The notes beneath the pieces were generated by a model. That model was given only the letters and a program-made list of their open reading frames with translations, was not told where the DNA came from and did no database searches. This document shows positions 34,821-46,393 of a stretch of 64,000 nucleotides of DNA, one piece after another (positions within the stretch are counted from its first letter, which is position 1; each line of letters starts with the position of its first letter). This DNA is from Zhengitettix transpicula. Lineage: Eukaryota > Arthropoda > Insecta > Orthoptera > Tetrigidae. Both the position numbers and the translations under genes were made by a program. The stretch is taken from contig CM073591.1 of the NCBI GenBank assembly GCA_037074705.1, forward strand, positions 40,156,587 through 40,220,586, read 5' to 3'.

Positions 34821-37134
34821 AGTCGCACGGACAACAAGGGTCATTTGCGACGCTGACATCAATTACAGCTTTCGTGGAAATATAGTGACATTCAAGGGTT
34901 TTCTGATTAACAAAATTAAGGAAAATTACAATTATCTTTTACCATCATTTATTAAAGTATGTATCCGGAACAGGGGACATTTGTGCAAGTTTTACCTTGG
35001 AAGTTCGTTGCTTTGAGGAAGTCCAGTATGGCGGCGATTTCACTTCTTCCAATAGTAGGCCTGTGGAGGCAAGATGACTCCTTGAAAATACATGAACCTC
35101 CCAAACTTTGGCATATTACTTATATTATGTCTTTGGTGCTTTTTAAAGTGAAATATGAGGATTTTTAAGATAAAAATTATAAGAATAGTATGAAAAACGT
35201 TTTAATTGCGTAATACTTCATTTAGAATGCAACTAGCTTTTGTGCTATTATTCAAAGTTATTATTTCTCTGCTTATGTGTATAAGGAACCACTTTTCGGC
35301 TAGATACTTCTAAAAAATTCCTGATCGTTTTAGTTTTGTGTATTCTAGAGTACAGTTGAATAAATGTTTGTTCTCTGCACCGTTTTATCTTTACCGACTT
35401 AACTTTATTTTGGCCCTTGTGATTTTCCACATACGAATTGTCGCGCTTTTCATCATCAGTGTACTAACTCTATATCAGTGAACGACGAGGAATTCTTGTT
35501 GATTTTCATTTAGCGAACAAATATTTAACTGTTGTATTATCATCGCTGGGTTCAACACAATATTTCAATGTTTTTGCAGGACACTAATTTATTAAATATA
35601 CTTTATTTTCTTGTCTGACTCGCAATAAATAGTTAATAATTTTAACCTTCTATTGTTTTTAACAAACTATATTTGAAACAGCACACACCCAACTACTCGG
35701 TTTTTTGTGAAGCAATTTCAAAGACTCTATAAAGGTCTAAGTTTACCTAAATCTGAGATAACGATCACGTAAGAAGAAAACGTAGTTCTGATCGACTCCA
35801 AACGGTTGTTTCTTCTTTCCTCTAATTATATGTTAAACATGAAAAATTTTTGAGCGTTCTACTGTTGTCTACTTTTAACAAAAATTATAAAATATATGGT
35901 AAATCTGTTGCTGACTCCGAAATCCGTTTTAGTTTTGTGTTTTCCGTGTTTTCCGTTAATATGCTCGTACGTCCTTTGCATAGAGTCGTTGCAATTGTTA
36001 ACATTCTATACACGTTATATTATATTTACGTTAATATTTTTATTATTTTCATTAATGCGTTAATAACACCTGTCTTCTATTAGGGAATTAGTAAAGACTA
36101 CCTATTTCGTGTAATTTCTGATAAAACTTGGCTTCTAATCGTGCAGGGATATTCCTGTGCGATGTTTCGATTACTTGCTCTATAATATGTCTGCGAACTT
36201 AATTTTTTCCTGTTCTTAATATTGATATGGTAGAAAAAACGATTGTGTATTTTTAGGGAAAGATTGTAAAGGATGTGCGTAGCACCACAGAAACGGCGCG
36301 ACAGCACATGGTTATTATGGTGATAAATCTTCAAGTCAAATATTACTTTAGGGTTAATTAATTAATTCAAGTATTTTATCCGACATAGATCTCGAAACCG
36401 TTATAGGGCCCTCATCTGAGGTTGAGGAAAAGATCTACAAAATTTCATTAAATTCATTGAGCTGTGAATGCTGAGAATATATTTTTGAAAGTCCGTGCCG
36501 TTCCAAGCAACCTCATGCCTGTTTTACCCATTCATTTAAGATTTATTAATTTCATTAATTAATGAGGAAACAGGACAATTGAAAACATAATTACATTCAT
36601 AAATATGAAAATTGTACAAATACGAAAATGTAAATTAATGATACATAAAAAAAGAAGTCCGAAAATAAGTCAACATAAGAGAATAAGTTTATGTATAAAA
36701 ATTTTAAATATAAGCATGAAAAAACTTAAGTTAGAACTGTATGAAAATACACAAACTAAAAATAAATAAATGCATCCACAAGGAAAAAAATCTATCTAAA
36801 TGTGAAAGTCTTAAAATTATTAAAAATTGTAGAGCCTCGTATGAAGAACAATTCAGTCACCTGTGTTTTGATTATATAAATAATAAGAATTGTTTTGGGG
36901 AGATGGAAAATAATCTGATACTCGCAGGTAGAACCTCGTAGGAGAGCTGATCATGTAGACACACGCGAACATAATATTAACAAGAATAGTTGTAATCTTG
37001 GAGGACCCGTGGACGAAACGTCTGAATGACGAAAAAGTGATCGGAAGCTTAACAAATTAGACGTGCTTGCGGTTTGTGAAAGGCAAGCGTCGGTTGCAGT
37101 TGATTGTTGCGTCACGGTACTACAACAATGTGTT
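34821..37134. other. Gene-free AT-rich stretch
   Basis: Short scattered frames only (34959-35168, 35850-36083, 36098-36334, 36741-36941). At 36990-37030 a GGACGAAACGTCTG string recalls the foldback motif but lacks the CTGA half. Confidence 0.45.
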
Positions 37135-37146
37135 GTCTGATTAACG

Positions 37147-37704
37147 CCAGGGAAAACTGTCTGCGAGGGCTATTCTCTCGCAGGCAGTACCTGCCAGGGA
37201 TGCACTCTCGCAGGTAGAACCTCGTAGGAGAGACACGAAGGGGCTACTTTTGCGGATGTCTTTTCCTCTCCGTTTTTCAACTAAGGTTCCCACAAGCCGA
37301 GGCACCTCGGCCTGTTTTGAGAGGTGTATGTTCCGGGGTCGCAGACCTTGGACATACGGTAAGAGTTGTTCGCTATTCCCATTGGAATAGTCGGCCAGCT
37401 GCCTCCTAAACTGGTCGAGGCACGGAGAAGGGAATGCTGCGTCCCCACAGCTAACTCCTCTCCCGCTATCGGAAGGGCGTGGGACAAGTACCCAATGCCC
37501 GACCTACGTAATGCAGGTTTTTCTAGGGTCTTCCCTGCATTTCTTTAGGCGAATGCCGGGTAGGATCCTAAAATAGGCCCTAGTTAACCCTTGGCTACCT
37601 TCCTCTACCTTTCTGCATCCCCCCTTTCAGATCTCTTCCTATGCTATTAAAGGGGAGTTGCCACCATGTGGATTACCCTCATGTAGCCTGTTACCCTAAA
37701 AAAA
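37147..37704 (+). mobile_element. GC-retroposon, full length, 12-bp TSD (reference copy)
   Basis: The copy is flanked by exact GTCTGATTAACG at 37135-37146 and 37705-37716. The sense strand starts CCAGGGAAAACTGTCTGCG and has two hairpin-forming units (CTGCGAGGG...CTCTCGCAGG and CTGCCAGGG...CTCGCAGG). It then runs through the GC-rich body (GGTTCCCACAAGCCGAGGC, TGTTCCGGGGTCGCAGACC, GGGAATGCTGCGTCCCCACAG, CTATCGGAAGGGCGTGGG) and ends GCCTGTTACCCT plus A7. Poly-A with a 12-bp duplication is the signature of target-primed reverse transcription by LINE machinery. The family has no ORF of its own that fits a known protein. Confidence 0.92.
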
Positions 37705-37716
37705 GTCTGATTAACG

Positions 37717-38205
37717 TTAACATAATTCGCCTATATCGTGAATAAAGAACATTGAACTAGGAAGTATTAGTGAAATCGTTAATAAATGTAATAAAATAAC
37801 AGATGTAACAAAATTAAAAAGCTGTGCTACATCACGTTCATAAGTATACACTTTTATTCTAAACTCTTATATCCTCTTCATCTAACTTTATTTATGTCGT
37901 GAGAGCCCATTCTGATTTTCTGAACGTTTCATCAAGCATATGCAGTTTATCTTTGCTCTTCGAAAAAATTATTATAAATATTTTATTAACAAGTAAACTT
38001 AAAAATTAACTATTTTGGCTGTATTCATTCAGTTATAATCATATTGAAGTCAAATAAATATAACTATTAATAGTTTTATATTTTGTTACTTCTCTAATAA
38101 AATTCTCGTTTCATTACGTATATATTCCATTAAGTTCGATCCTTGTGTCAGCATTCCTCAACAATTTCACCAATGAGATAATTCTCTAAATCTGAAAAAG
38201 AAATA
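37717..38205. other. AT-rich spacer
   Basis: No gene or repeat recognised. Confidence 0.5.
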
Positions 38206-38306
38206 TTAGTAAGAAAAATAGCCGAATACAGAAATAAGAAGGAATGATATAAATACCACACAAGTAGTGTGTATTTCGTCTGTATTTACTATTTTTCTTA
38301 TTAGTG
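38206..38306. mobile_element. Minimal foldback, family A arms only
   Basis: TTAGTAAGAAAAATAGCC then GAATACAGAAATAAG...AAATACCACAC is followed almost at once by the inverted arm GTGTGTATTTCGTCTG then TATTTACTATTTTTCTTATTA. The core between the arms is lost, leaving a nearly continuous palindrome of about 100 bp. Confidence 0.6.
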
Positions 38307-39582
38307 AAAGTATCCTGTAAGAAACGAGCAGGTAATTTTGTAGAACATGTAGTTTCCGGGACGTTTAATTGCGAGTTGATGCACAGTTGAAGGTGTAATG
38401 ATGAGTTATTTATAAAAATATGTTAGTGGTAAGTTTGAGTAGAGTCCTCGTGTGTGGGATTGCGTGTCACGTAACTGTTGCTAATCTTCATTCTGAGCAA
38501 ATGCTCTGTCATGCATGACTCTGCATCGTCTTTCACCTAGCTAATTATTTCCCTGGGACTGTGATTACCGCACGTACGCAGAACTCGGTAATTATTCGTC
38601 TATTGTGAGTTGTGCTAACGGATTCCTCTCTCTTAATTTTGTTAATACTTTTCTTTTTTTGGAAGGGCGATGGCAATTACGGGTTCGTCCGAGGCAAACG
38701 CTTCCTTTATGGCAAACACAATCCCTAATGAACTGCATTTCTTTCTTTATTCAGCTAAGTTACTTATCTCACTGAGTAAGAGAGACTAAATTAACTGGCC
38801 GGGTATGTAATGTATATTGCCATTTGGTTTGGCTTTATCCGAAATTAAATTCGTAACAATAATCTAACCGCAGTACGACATTACAATATTTTAACGCTTG
38901 TATATCAAAAGGAACGTACCTGGAACTACGTATAAGACGTTCAGATAGAAGGAGTGAAATTACCACAAAATCAATTAGCGTTTAACTCCCTAAGCGGGGT
39001 TAAAAATATTGAGTGGAATAAATATTTGTCGGGGTCAATGACATTGTAGTAATTTGTAGTTTGTGTATAATTTCTTGTAAGAAAGCCTCCGTATCAAACT
39101 CCACACTGACTGTATATGCTCTATATGTATAAAAAGTACGAATGTTGGTGAAAAAAATGAAAATAAAGTATGAAAACAAAAGGAAATAACAGGTATCAAT
39201 ACTCGGGGTAAGAGAAATTATTTACGAACAGGACAAATAAAAGAGGCACAGACAACAACCCATATTTTAAGGGAACAATACTATTTAATGAGCTCCATGA
39301 ATATAAAAAGAAAGTAGACAATAAGTTATGTGCATTAGAACTACAGAAATATCTTCTTAAAAAGCAGCTCTTCTGTTTGACTGACCTTAAAACTATATAT
39401 ATATATTGTATATTTGTAATATCTGTAAACACAATGTTAAATATTAATCATGTTACATTAAAATATAAGTTCTGTTTAATTTAGTAATATGTTATATTTC
39501 TATTATATTATTGACGATTTCCTATTTTGTATTTTTGCAAATTATGCAAATTATGAAAATAACCATTATCTATCTGTCTAAT
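38307..39582. other. No gene recognised; homeodomain-site-rich island at 38440-38830
   Basis: A unique, GC-richer stretch with several TAATTA-like strings (CTAATTATT, GGTAATTATT, TTAATTTTG) and an isolated ATGGCAAT block. This could be cis-regulatory DNA, but there is no direct evidence. The remainder is AT-rich. Confidence 0.35.
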
Positions 39583-39725
39583 CAATTTGGGCATGGGAGG
39601 GGAGCACTCTTAGGGGTGGGGGTGAAGGGGCGATACATAAAAATAACGCAAAAACAATCGAGATTGGAATAAAATCGGGGGTTATAGATATATGTCAACC
39701 CGGGCAACGCCAAGTGTCCAGCTAG
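39583..39725 (+). mobile_element. Helitron-like element, 3' fragment
   Basis: GGGCATGGGAGGGGAGCAC, then GGGGTGGGGG, then CATAAAAATAACGCAAAAAC, then ACCCGGGCAACGCC, ending CAG and CTAG at 39722-39725. This is the 3' part of the Helitron-like family seen at 43855-44411. The 5' part is absent. Confidence 0.7.
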
Positions 39726-40154
39726 CCTAATAAATAAAATTTAGTATGTGTGTATGTGGCACATACAAAGCTAAACGCATGGAGCAATATCGACCAAATA
39801 TTGTATGCGTATTCCTTTCAAACCGGAAACCAACACTGTAGGGGTGGGACACAAATTCCACCCCCAGAGGCGGTGGTGGACGAGAGTGGAAATTTTCAAA
39901 CATTTTAAACATCCGATATTGGCGTCAAATAAATATTTTTCTTGGTCAACGCGATTGATAGTGCATCCCCAGATGTTGTTTGATATAATTTCAACCATTT
40001 TCGGCATGGGAGGGGATCACCTTTAGAGATGGGGGTGGAAAGGCGTTACATAAAAATAACGCAAAAAAACAACCGAGATTGGAGTCAAATCCGAGGTTAT
40101 GCATGTCGCTGAGTTTACTTATGACAACCCGGGAAACAGCGGGCACACAGACAG
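39726..40154 (+). mobile_element. Helitron-like element abutting the previous one
   Basis: It starts CCTAATAAATAAAATTTAG at the very base after the preceding CTAG, then runs through a TGTGTGTATGTGG segment, GGGGTGGGACACAAATTCC, GGGAGGGGATCACC and GGGGGTGGAAAGGCG to ACCCGGGAAACAGCGGGC and CACACAGACAG. The final CTAG has mutated to ACAG, and the first T of TC to C. Head-to-tail junctions of this kind are known for Helitrons. Frames at 39727-40026 are incidental. Confidence 0.7.
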
Positions 40155-42170
40155 TTTTTAATAAAACATTCTCGGGTTTCCAACCGGGTTAAATAAATAT
40201 TATGTATTAATAAGTTTTATTAAAGACCACAAATATTTTATTCATAATTACTCTAGATAAAAGTCCTCGTTCTCCATAAATTTTTATTCACCTGAAATGA
40301 TCCGCATTTAATAGATTAAGTACACAAAAAAAATTCTATTATCCTTTTTTGTTTGTAATTGACACAATCTTTTGGATTCGATTCTAATGTCGGCTTCCGC
40401 AAAGAGATGCCGCTTACTGGTTTTACACGGATAAGTTGAAACCATTCCAGGAACTTTATTGTTCTGTATTGACTTAACAATCTTGTAAGTCAGTCCATAT
40501 TTCCTCTCTCTTATCCCGTGCTCCATACGCTAACAAATTCTGTTTTATGGAAACCTGTACATACTTCGTAAGTTCCTCTCAGCTGATTGTTCTTTTACGA
40601 ATATTTTAAAAATATTCGTGATGTTTTTCTATCTCCACAAAGATTATTTGTTTTTCAAATAGTTTATTAGTTTTTTCTACTTCTGCACATAATAAATAAT
40701 AATTATAGTTTCGCTGTGTAATTATCTCAAATTTTTTTCATTTTTTTACATTTTTTTACATTATTAAGTATATAAATACTTTTTAAGAATTGTATGTATG
40801 CTATTATTATATTTGTAGACTTTTATAAAGAATTATCATGTTTCGCAACTGAAGGCTAATGCAAATGCTAAAACATTATCGATTCTTCATACTTCTTTAT
40901 ATGGCTGCATAACACGATATAAAATCGTAGACTTATCAGTTCCTTCTCCGAGTGTAATAAATTGATAAATTAATCACCGGACATATTACAACAATCACGT
41001 CATCCTTATCTACAGGAATAAAGGGAATCTTCTTTTTTTGAAGAAAAAATTTCCAAATTAAGTACGATTAATTACTAGCAGGTGTAGAAGGATGTGTTTT
41101 TAACACTCTTACACTCGCAGACCCAGAATTTATGATTTTTGAGGTAATCTATTAACCTTGGGCGAAGCTGTTTTTTTTTGTCTGGCCGAATGAAAAAGTG
41201 TAGGCTTGTTCGCACGAGAACACATCTTGTATGCAAATTTCACTCCTCGTAAAATTTAATAACTCAATCGTTTAATGTGGCTTCCTTATGAGGGAGTCCT
41301 TCGCGTTCATTTAATTATCAGGATTTTTATGTACGTATCAGGATTATAGCTTTACTTCCGCACGTTTCTACTTTTTTTTTATCCTACCGACTTGTTTATC
41401 TCTGGTTCTTTTTACCTTTGAATTCTTACATTCAGTTACTCCACATTTTCCGCTAATTATATAACTATCGTTGCCTGGGCGGGATTTTGATTGGATAATA
41501 TTTTTATACAAATTGGGCTTAATTTATTTTAATATAAAACCGTTTAAAAATACAATGATACTGTAATTCAACTGTTTACAAAATTTTAAAATATATTATT
41601 AAATTTACAAAGTTGAATTAAGATAAAAATTATTACACTATTTTGTCTGGGTTTTGTAGTGTATTGAATCAAAGACATGCATGTATTGATTTCATGTTGG
41701 CTATATTATGGCTAAAATGAAAACTCGTAGACGAGCGTATATTTTGTATAACCCACGAACACTTATGTACTATGACGATCATTCAGTTTGCTTTTTGGGA
41801 TGTAGACATTAACTCTCGAACTTGGATCTTCAAGTTCGACTTCAATTGGCTGGTAAATATTACTCGTAACTCACGAACAATTTAGTATGGTCCTCTATCA
41901 ATTTTCTAATCATATACAAAACCCTTAAAGTTGCTTCTTCCAGTTAATTTCTCATTTGTTATTATATCTTGATTAACATTTCGTCCATAGCAGTGTTATG
42001 TTCCATGTTTTGACGGTAATCGCCAGTGAATTTACCGAATTAATACACATAATCTCTAAGACAGCACTTAGTTTATTAAATAGAGGCTTTGATGTGACTA
42101 ACTTTAATGAAGAATAATAGTGTCCTTTTTGTTGCACAAAATATTTTAAGTAATAATAAATACCACCTCA
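40155..42170. other. Gene-free AT-rich stretch
   Basis: Only one short minus-strand frame (40308-40526). No repeat could be tied to the families described here. Confidence 0.45.
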
Positions 42171-42270
42171 ATTTAAATTGAGAAAAACATAATAAAAAAA
42201 AATTAAAGTACCAATCCTCCGCGTCGAAACGCCCGGCACTTTTAAATTTTCTCATTGTTTATCAATTTAA
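42171..42270. mobile_element. Small foldback element with GAAAC core
   Basis: AAATTGAGAAAAAC...AATTAAAGTACC is mirrored by GGCACTTTTAAATTTTCTC then ATTGTTTATCAATTTAA. The centre holds CCGCGTCGAAACGCCCGG at 42220-42236, which shares the CGAAACG string of the other foldbacks but lacks CTGA-GA. Confidence 0.5.
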
Positions 42271-42412
42271 TGTTTGTATGTATGAAGGACGTATTTATTT
42301 TTATTATTATTAACAGACGTTAAATTCTATGTTACAAAATATTTTTCTTTCATGAGGTTCTCCTTCATTTATTAAATAAAATTCAGTTCACAAATCCCGC
42401 AGATAATGAAAC

Positions 42413-42833
42413 GTTTTTGAACTAAGGTTCCCCCAAGCCGAGGCACCTCGGCCTGTTTTGAGAGGTGTATGTTCCGGGGTCACAGACCTTGGACATACGG
42501 CAAGAGTTGTCCGCTATTCCTATTGGAATAGACGGCCAGCTGCCTCCTAAACTGGTCGAGGCACGGAGAAGGGAATGCTGCGTCCCCACAGCAAACTCCT
42601 CTCCCGCTATCGGAAGGGCGTGGGACAAGTACCCAATGCCCGACCTACCTGAAGCAGGTTTTTCTAGGGTTTTCCCTGCATTACTTTTAGGTGAATGCCG
42701 GGTAGGATCCTTAAAATATAGCCCGGGGGCCCTAGTTAACCCTTGGCTACCTTCCTCTACCCTTCCTATGCTATTAAAGTAGAGTTGCCCAACGTGGATT
42801 ACCCTCATGTAGCCTGTTGCCTTAAAAAAAATA
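42413..42833 (+). mobile_element. GC-retroposon, 5'-truncated copy
   Basis: Starts in the body at TTTTTGAACTAAGGTTCCC and runs to GCCTGTTGCCTT plus a run of A. Relative to the reference copy it lacks the 5' hairpin units and a short piece before the 3' end (TACCCTTCCTATGC). The shared string CGCAGA on both sides is a weak candidate for a duplication. The 163-codon minus-strand frame (42422-42913) is read-through of the repeat. Confidence 0.85.
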
Positions 42834-43854
42834 TATATCGCAGAAAAATTCTTATCCCTGATAGTTTCAAATATTCGTAAAGTCATTAAAGTGTATATGT
42901 GAATACGGTACATACTATATATATCCTATACATATTGTCTCTGACCTATATTAATTAAAAAAAACTTAAAAACAATGAATAATAGAATAATAAATATGTA
43001 TGTGACATTATATATTATTATATATAACATATTAATATGTATTAAATCGTATTCATTAATCTCCGAGTCTCTTATGAATCTAATTGTTGTTGCCATTAAA
43101 CACGGCTCGCGTCCGCGTGTGTGTTTGTGCGTCCATAAAGCTATAAAACTGTTTTACAAGAGTCTAACTTTACGACCATTTGCCGTTTAGTCGCGTCCAT
43201 AAAAGACAGCTATACGATTCCTAACTGTAAATCCTATTGCTATTATTAAACGTCTCTGCTCCATAACGAATCTCAGGAAACTACAAGAGCGACTATAACA
43301 AAGTGTATTGTGTTGGTCTCCACTTTATAGGTAAAAACGTGGAACTGAACCTTGATATCGTTATTTCCCAAGACAAGACAGTAAGAAGCAACAAATTTCC
43401 ATGAAATCCCGTAATTTATGAAGCAATAATGTGATAATGGAAAAAGCCGTGAATTATGACAGTCAAGATACTGTACCAAAGGATATTTAGAACATCAGGC
43501 ATAAAATTAGAACGGTCGCGGTGAATGTATAATTGGATAACGAGAAAGAAAATGCTGAGCGAGAAATAAAAGAATGTTAAAGTAGTGGGAGATAGATGGA
43601 GGTGTAGAAGAAAATACCACGTTTTATATTTGGTGAGCGAAGAGATGAACATTTAATCACACTGATGTTTTCTTGTGATAAATTTGGGTGAATAGTAATG
43701 TGAAAGAGACGTGTGTGTATTTCGGTGAAAATTCTCCAGCTGGCAGAAAATATTGGTCTTGTGCTGTCGGCAACATGCAGAATTTCCCAATCGGCCCTCA
43801 GCACACCTGCTGTGAGATGACCAAGAAGAAAGTAACAACTTAATCAATTTTAAA
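42834..43854. other. Gene-free; purine-rich tract at 43490-43640
   Basis: The frames here (42975-43190 plus, 43273-43847 minus) are short, overlapping and unrecognised. The plus strand is purine-biased in 43490-43640. Confidence 0.45.
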
Positions 43855-44411
43855 TCTAATAAATAAAGCAGCGTGTTGGTTTGTTTGTATGTTCCTTATA
43901 CAAATCTACACCGGTGGAGAAAATTTCACCAAATTTCGTACACGGGTTCTTTGAGACTAGAAAACAAACACTATTGGGGGTAGATATTTTCAATCATGTT
44001 TACCGACAGATATTCTGTGAATAACTTCAACCCCTTTCGGACTTGGGAGGAGAACACCCTTAAGGGTGGGGGAGGAGTGGCACTACCTAAAAATAACTAA
44101 AAAAACAAGCGAGATTCGAATCAAATCCTGGATTATGGATGTCGCTGACTTTAATTGTAAAACTCAAATATTTGTTTAAGTAGAGGGGCTGGACCGGTGG
44201 GGGGGGGATATTCAAACGTGTTAAACGGTCGATATATTCGTCGAAAGTAAATGTTTCGGTGGATTCAATCCCTTTCGGCGTGGGAGGTGAGCACATTTAG
44301 GGATAGGATTCGGGGGGCGTACAAAAAAAATAACATAAAAGTAACCGAGACTGGAGTAAAATTGGAATTATGGATTTATGACAACCCGGGTAATGACGTG
44401 CAGTCAGCTAG
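43855..44411 (+). mobile_element. Non-autonomous Helitron-like element, intact ends
   Basis: The 5' end is TCTAATAAATAAAGCAGCG then GGTTTGTTTGTATG. The 3' end is ACCCGGGTAATGACGTGC then AGTCAG and CTAG at 44408-44411, followed by T. The interior has two related units, near 44030-44130 (TTGGGAGGAGAACACCC, GGGTGGGGG, CTAAAAATAAC) and 44265-44365 (GTGGGAGGTGAGCAC, AAAAAAATAAC), the same kind of internal duplication as in 25607-26338. No Rep/helicase is present. Confidence 0.8.
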
Positions 44412-44518
44412 TAGAAAATAAAGAAATGATATCATTCTTTATTAGCCTTCCTGTATAGAAAAGAGAAAATAAGATTCAATCTCTGATGAGTATCATGTTT
44501 CGATTGGTTATCATTCCA

Positions 44519-44748
44519 ATTTTTTTTAGGGCAACAGGCTACATGAAGGGTGATTCACATTGGGCAACTCCCCTTTAATAGCATAGGAAGGGATTTGAAA
44601 GGGGGGAATGTGGAAGGGTAGAGGAAGGTAGCCAAGGGTTAACAAGGGCCCCCGGGCTATATTTTAAGGATCCTACCTGGCATTCGCCTAAAGAAATGCA
44701 GGGAAAACCCTAGAAAAACCTGCATCAGGTAGGTCGGGCATTGGGTAG
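44519..44748 (-). mobile_element. GC-retroposon, strongly 5'-truncated copy
   Basis: The antisense view starts T8 AGGGCAACAGGC and runs to CATCAGGTAGGTCGGGC then ATTGGGTA, where homology ends. It is only about 100 bp downstream of the Helitron-like element. Confidence 0.85.
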
Positions 44749-45151
44749 CTAGAGACTTGCGATTTGACCAAGACATTTGGAAACTCATCTGTGGGAGATC
44801 AACAGTTTTGTTAATCTTTTCGCATCACTATGCAGACAATTTTCTGTTTTCATTACTGGGCTTAATTTTTACATCACAAGACGGAGTCTCGGAGAGCGCC
44901 TATAACGTGCATTTGAAAACGGAAGTCGTTAGGAAGAAATTGGTTTAAGTTGGAGTAAAGAGCAATTAATCTAACTTAATATAAGTCGCAAAAGGCTAAT
45001 TAGAAAAATTAGCGACTTAGACAATGTTAAATATATGTTGTAAAGCAATGTCTTACCGAGGCCCAAAGAACGCTTTATAAAATTTGTAATTTTATACTTC
45101 AATCGTTTCTAGAGAATTATTTTGTTGTCTGCATTACAGAGAATGAAATTT
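44749..45151. other. No gene recognised
   Basis: The frame at 44757-44948 starts at the edge of the repeat and matches no family. Confidence 0.45.
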
Positions 45152-45374
45152 AATAATAAGAAAGATCGCCAGATTAGACAAAAGAAGTGATAGTATGAAT
45201 ACCACAGAACGCTTCTGGAAGTCTTGTTCCTTTCTTCAGGTGGTTGTCTCTCTCTCTCTCTAGGCTCTTTCGTTTTTCTGCACCTGAAGAAAGGAACCAG
45301 GCTTCCAGAAACGTTGTATGGTATTTATATTATCACTTATTTTGTCTGCATTTAGCTATCTTGATTATTATTAG
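45152..45374. mobile_element. Foldback element with paired hammerhead-like motifs, family A
   Basis: The best preserved family A copy. The left arm is AATAATAAGAAAGATCGCC...AATACCACAGAACGC and the right arm is its inverse, ending CTTGATTATTATTA. Motifs lie at 45284-45318 on plus (CTGAAGA, AAGGAA/TTCC stem, AGAAACGTTGTA) and 45239-45205 on minus (CTGAAGA, GGAA/TTCC stem, AGAAGCGTTCTG). The base pair that should close stem II is A-A here, so activity is doubtful. A (TC)n run at 45247-45261 lies in the spacer. Confidence 0.65.
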
Positions 45375-46393
45375 ACTGAAATTTGTTGGAATGTATAGGC
45401 TTCGTATAGTATTTAAATGTGATACTTGCAATTAAATACATATTTAGAGCTGGGAGCACTCTGATGAAACACGCGGGGAAGTTTTTATTATTACTTTAGC
45501 TAGTTCGCAAACAGCAGTACATTAACATGTAGTGCGAAGTGAAGTGAATTATAGTTTATTACTTCCGTAAGGCTTAATGGTCCGTCGCGAGGAGCTGTAA
45601 AACATTTTCCCAGAGACGTGGAAAACTTTAGCAGACAAGTGTTAACTCGCTACTGGTTTCGGAGGAAGCCTCAGCAAATACAACGAGAAGGAGCACGCAA
45701 TACAGTTCGGAAGGCCAGAAGAAAATAAATTGGCGGCAGGTTTTTGAAGTCGACTTTGCACTGCTTTGTTTATTATTTGCAAACGTTCTTGCTTCATAAA
45801 AAATTCAAAAGAAAGTTCAAAAAACAAATATAACACCCTAGAAGAGTTTTGCAACCTTCCATTGTTAAAATATGTATCTATATACTCAGATTGATAATTG
45901 TAATGAAATGAAAAATTAAACGACGAATTATAGTTTCTAATGTAAATGTACAGTCCTCGTTACAGAAACTGAGCGCCCCTTACTGAATACATCACGGATT
46001 ACACCTTTCTATAAGGCCCATGTACCACACTTACTGACTATGAAATAAAACATATTCCTCCATTACACAAAATGTCTAAGAATATGGTGACTCAAATCGA
46101 ATATTCATATTTCTTATTTTAAAAATATTCAAAATTAAAACCGTAAATTTCAAATTTAGCTTCCAAGATTTATTTAACTCACCCAACTGACTGTTATTGT
46201 AACTGCATGTTTTAACGCAACTAGTAGAAAGCGACATGTTCCCAGTTTCAATCGTACCGCAGAAATATTTTTTTTCTTTTCCAAGACAGCTATTTTTTTT
46301 ATTATCTAATAGATAATTCCTTGCAGTAATGCCAAATGGTTGCTTTATTTTTGTAGATATATTATTATGTAAGGAAGAAACAGATTAAAATAT
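45375..46393. other. No gene recognised
   Basis: A GC-richer patch near 45440-45760 with a 70-codon minus-strand frame (45642-45854) that matches nothing known. The rest is AT-rich. Confidence 0.45.

Noticed and set aside
36990..37030. GGACGAAACGTCTG as another hammerhead-like core
   Set aside because: The CTGANGA half is missing and there is no inverted partner arm.
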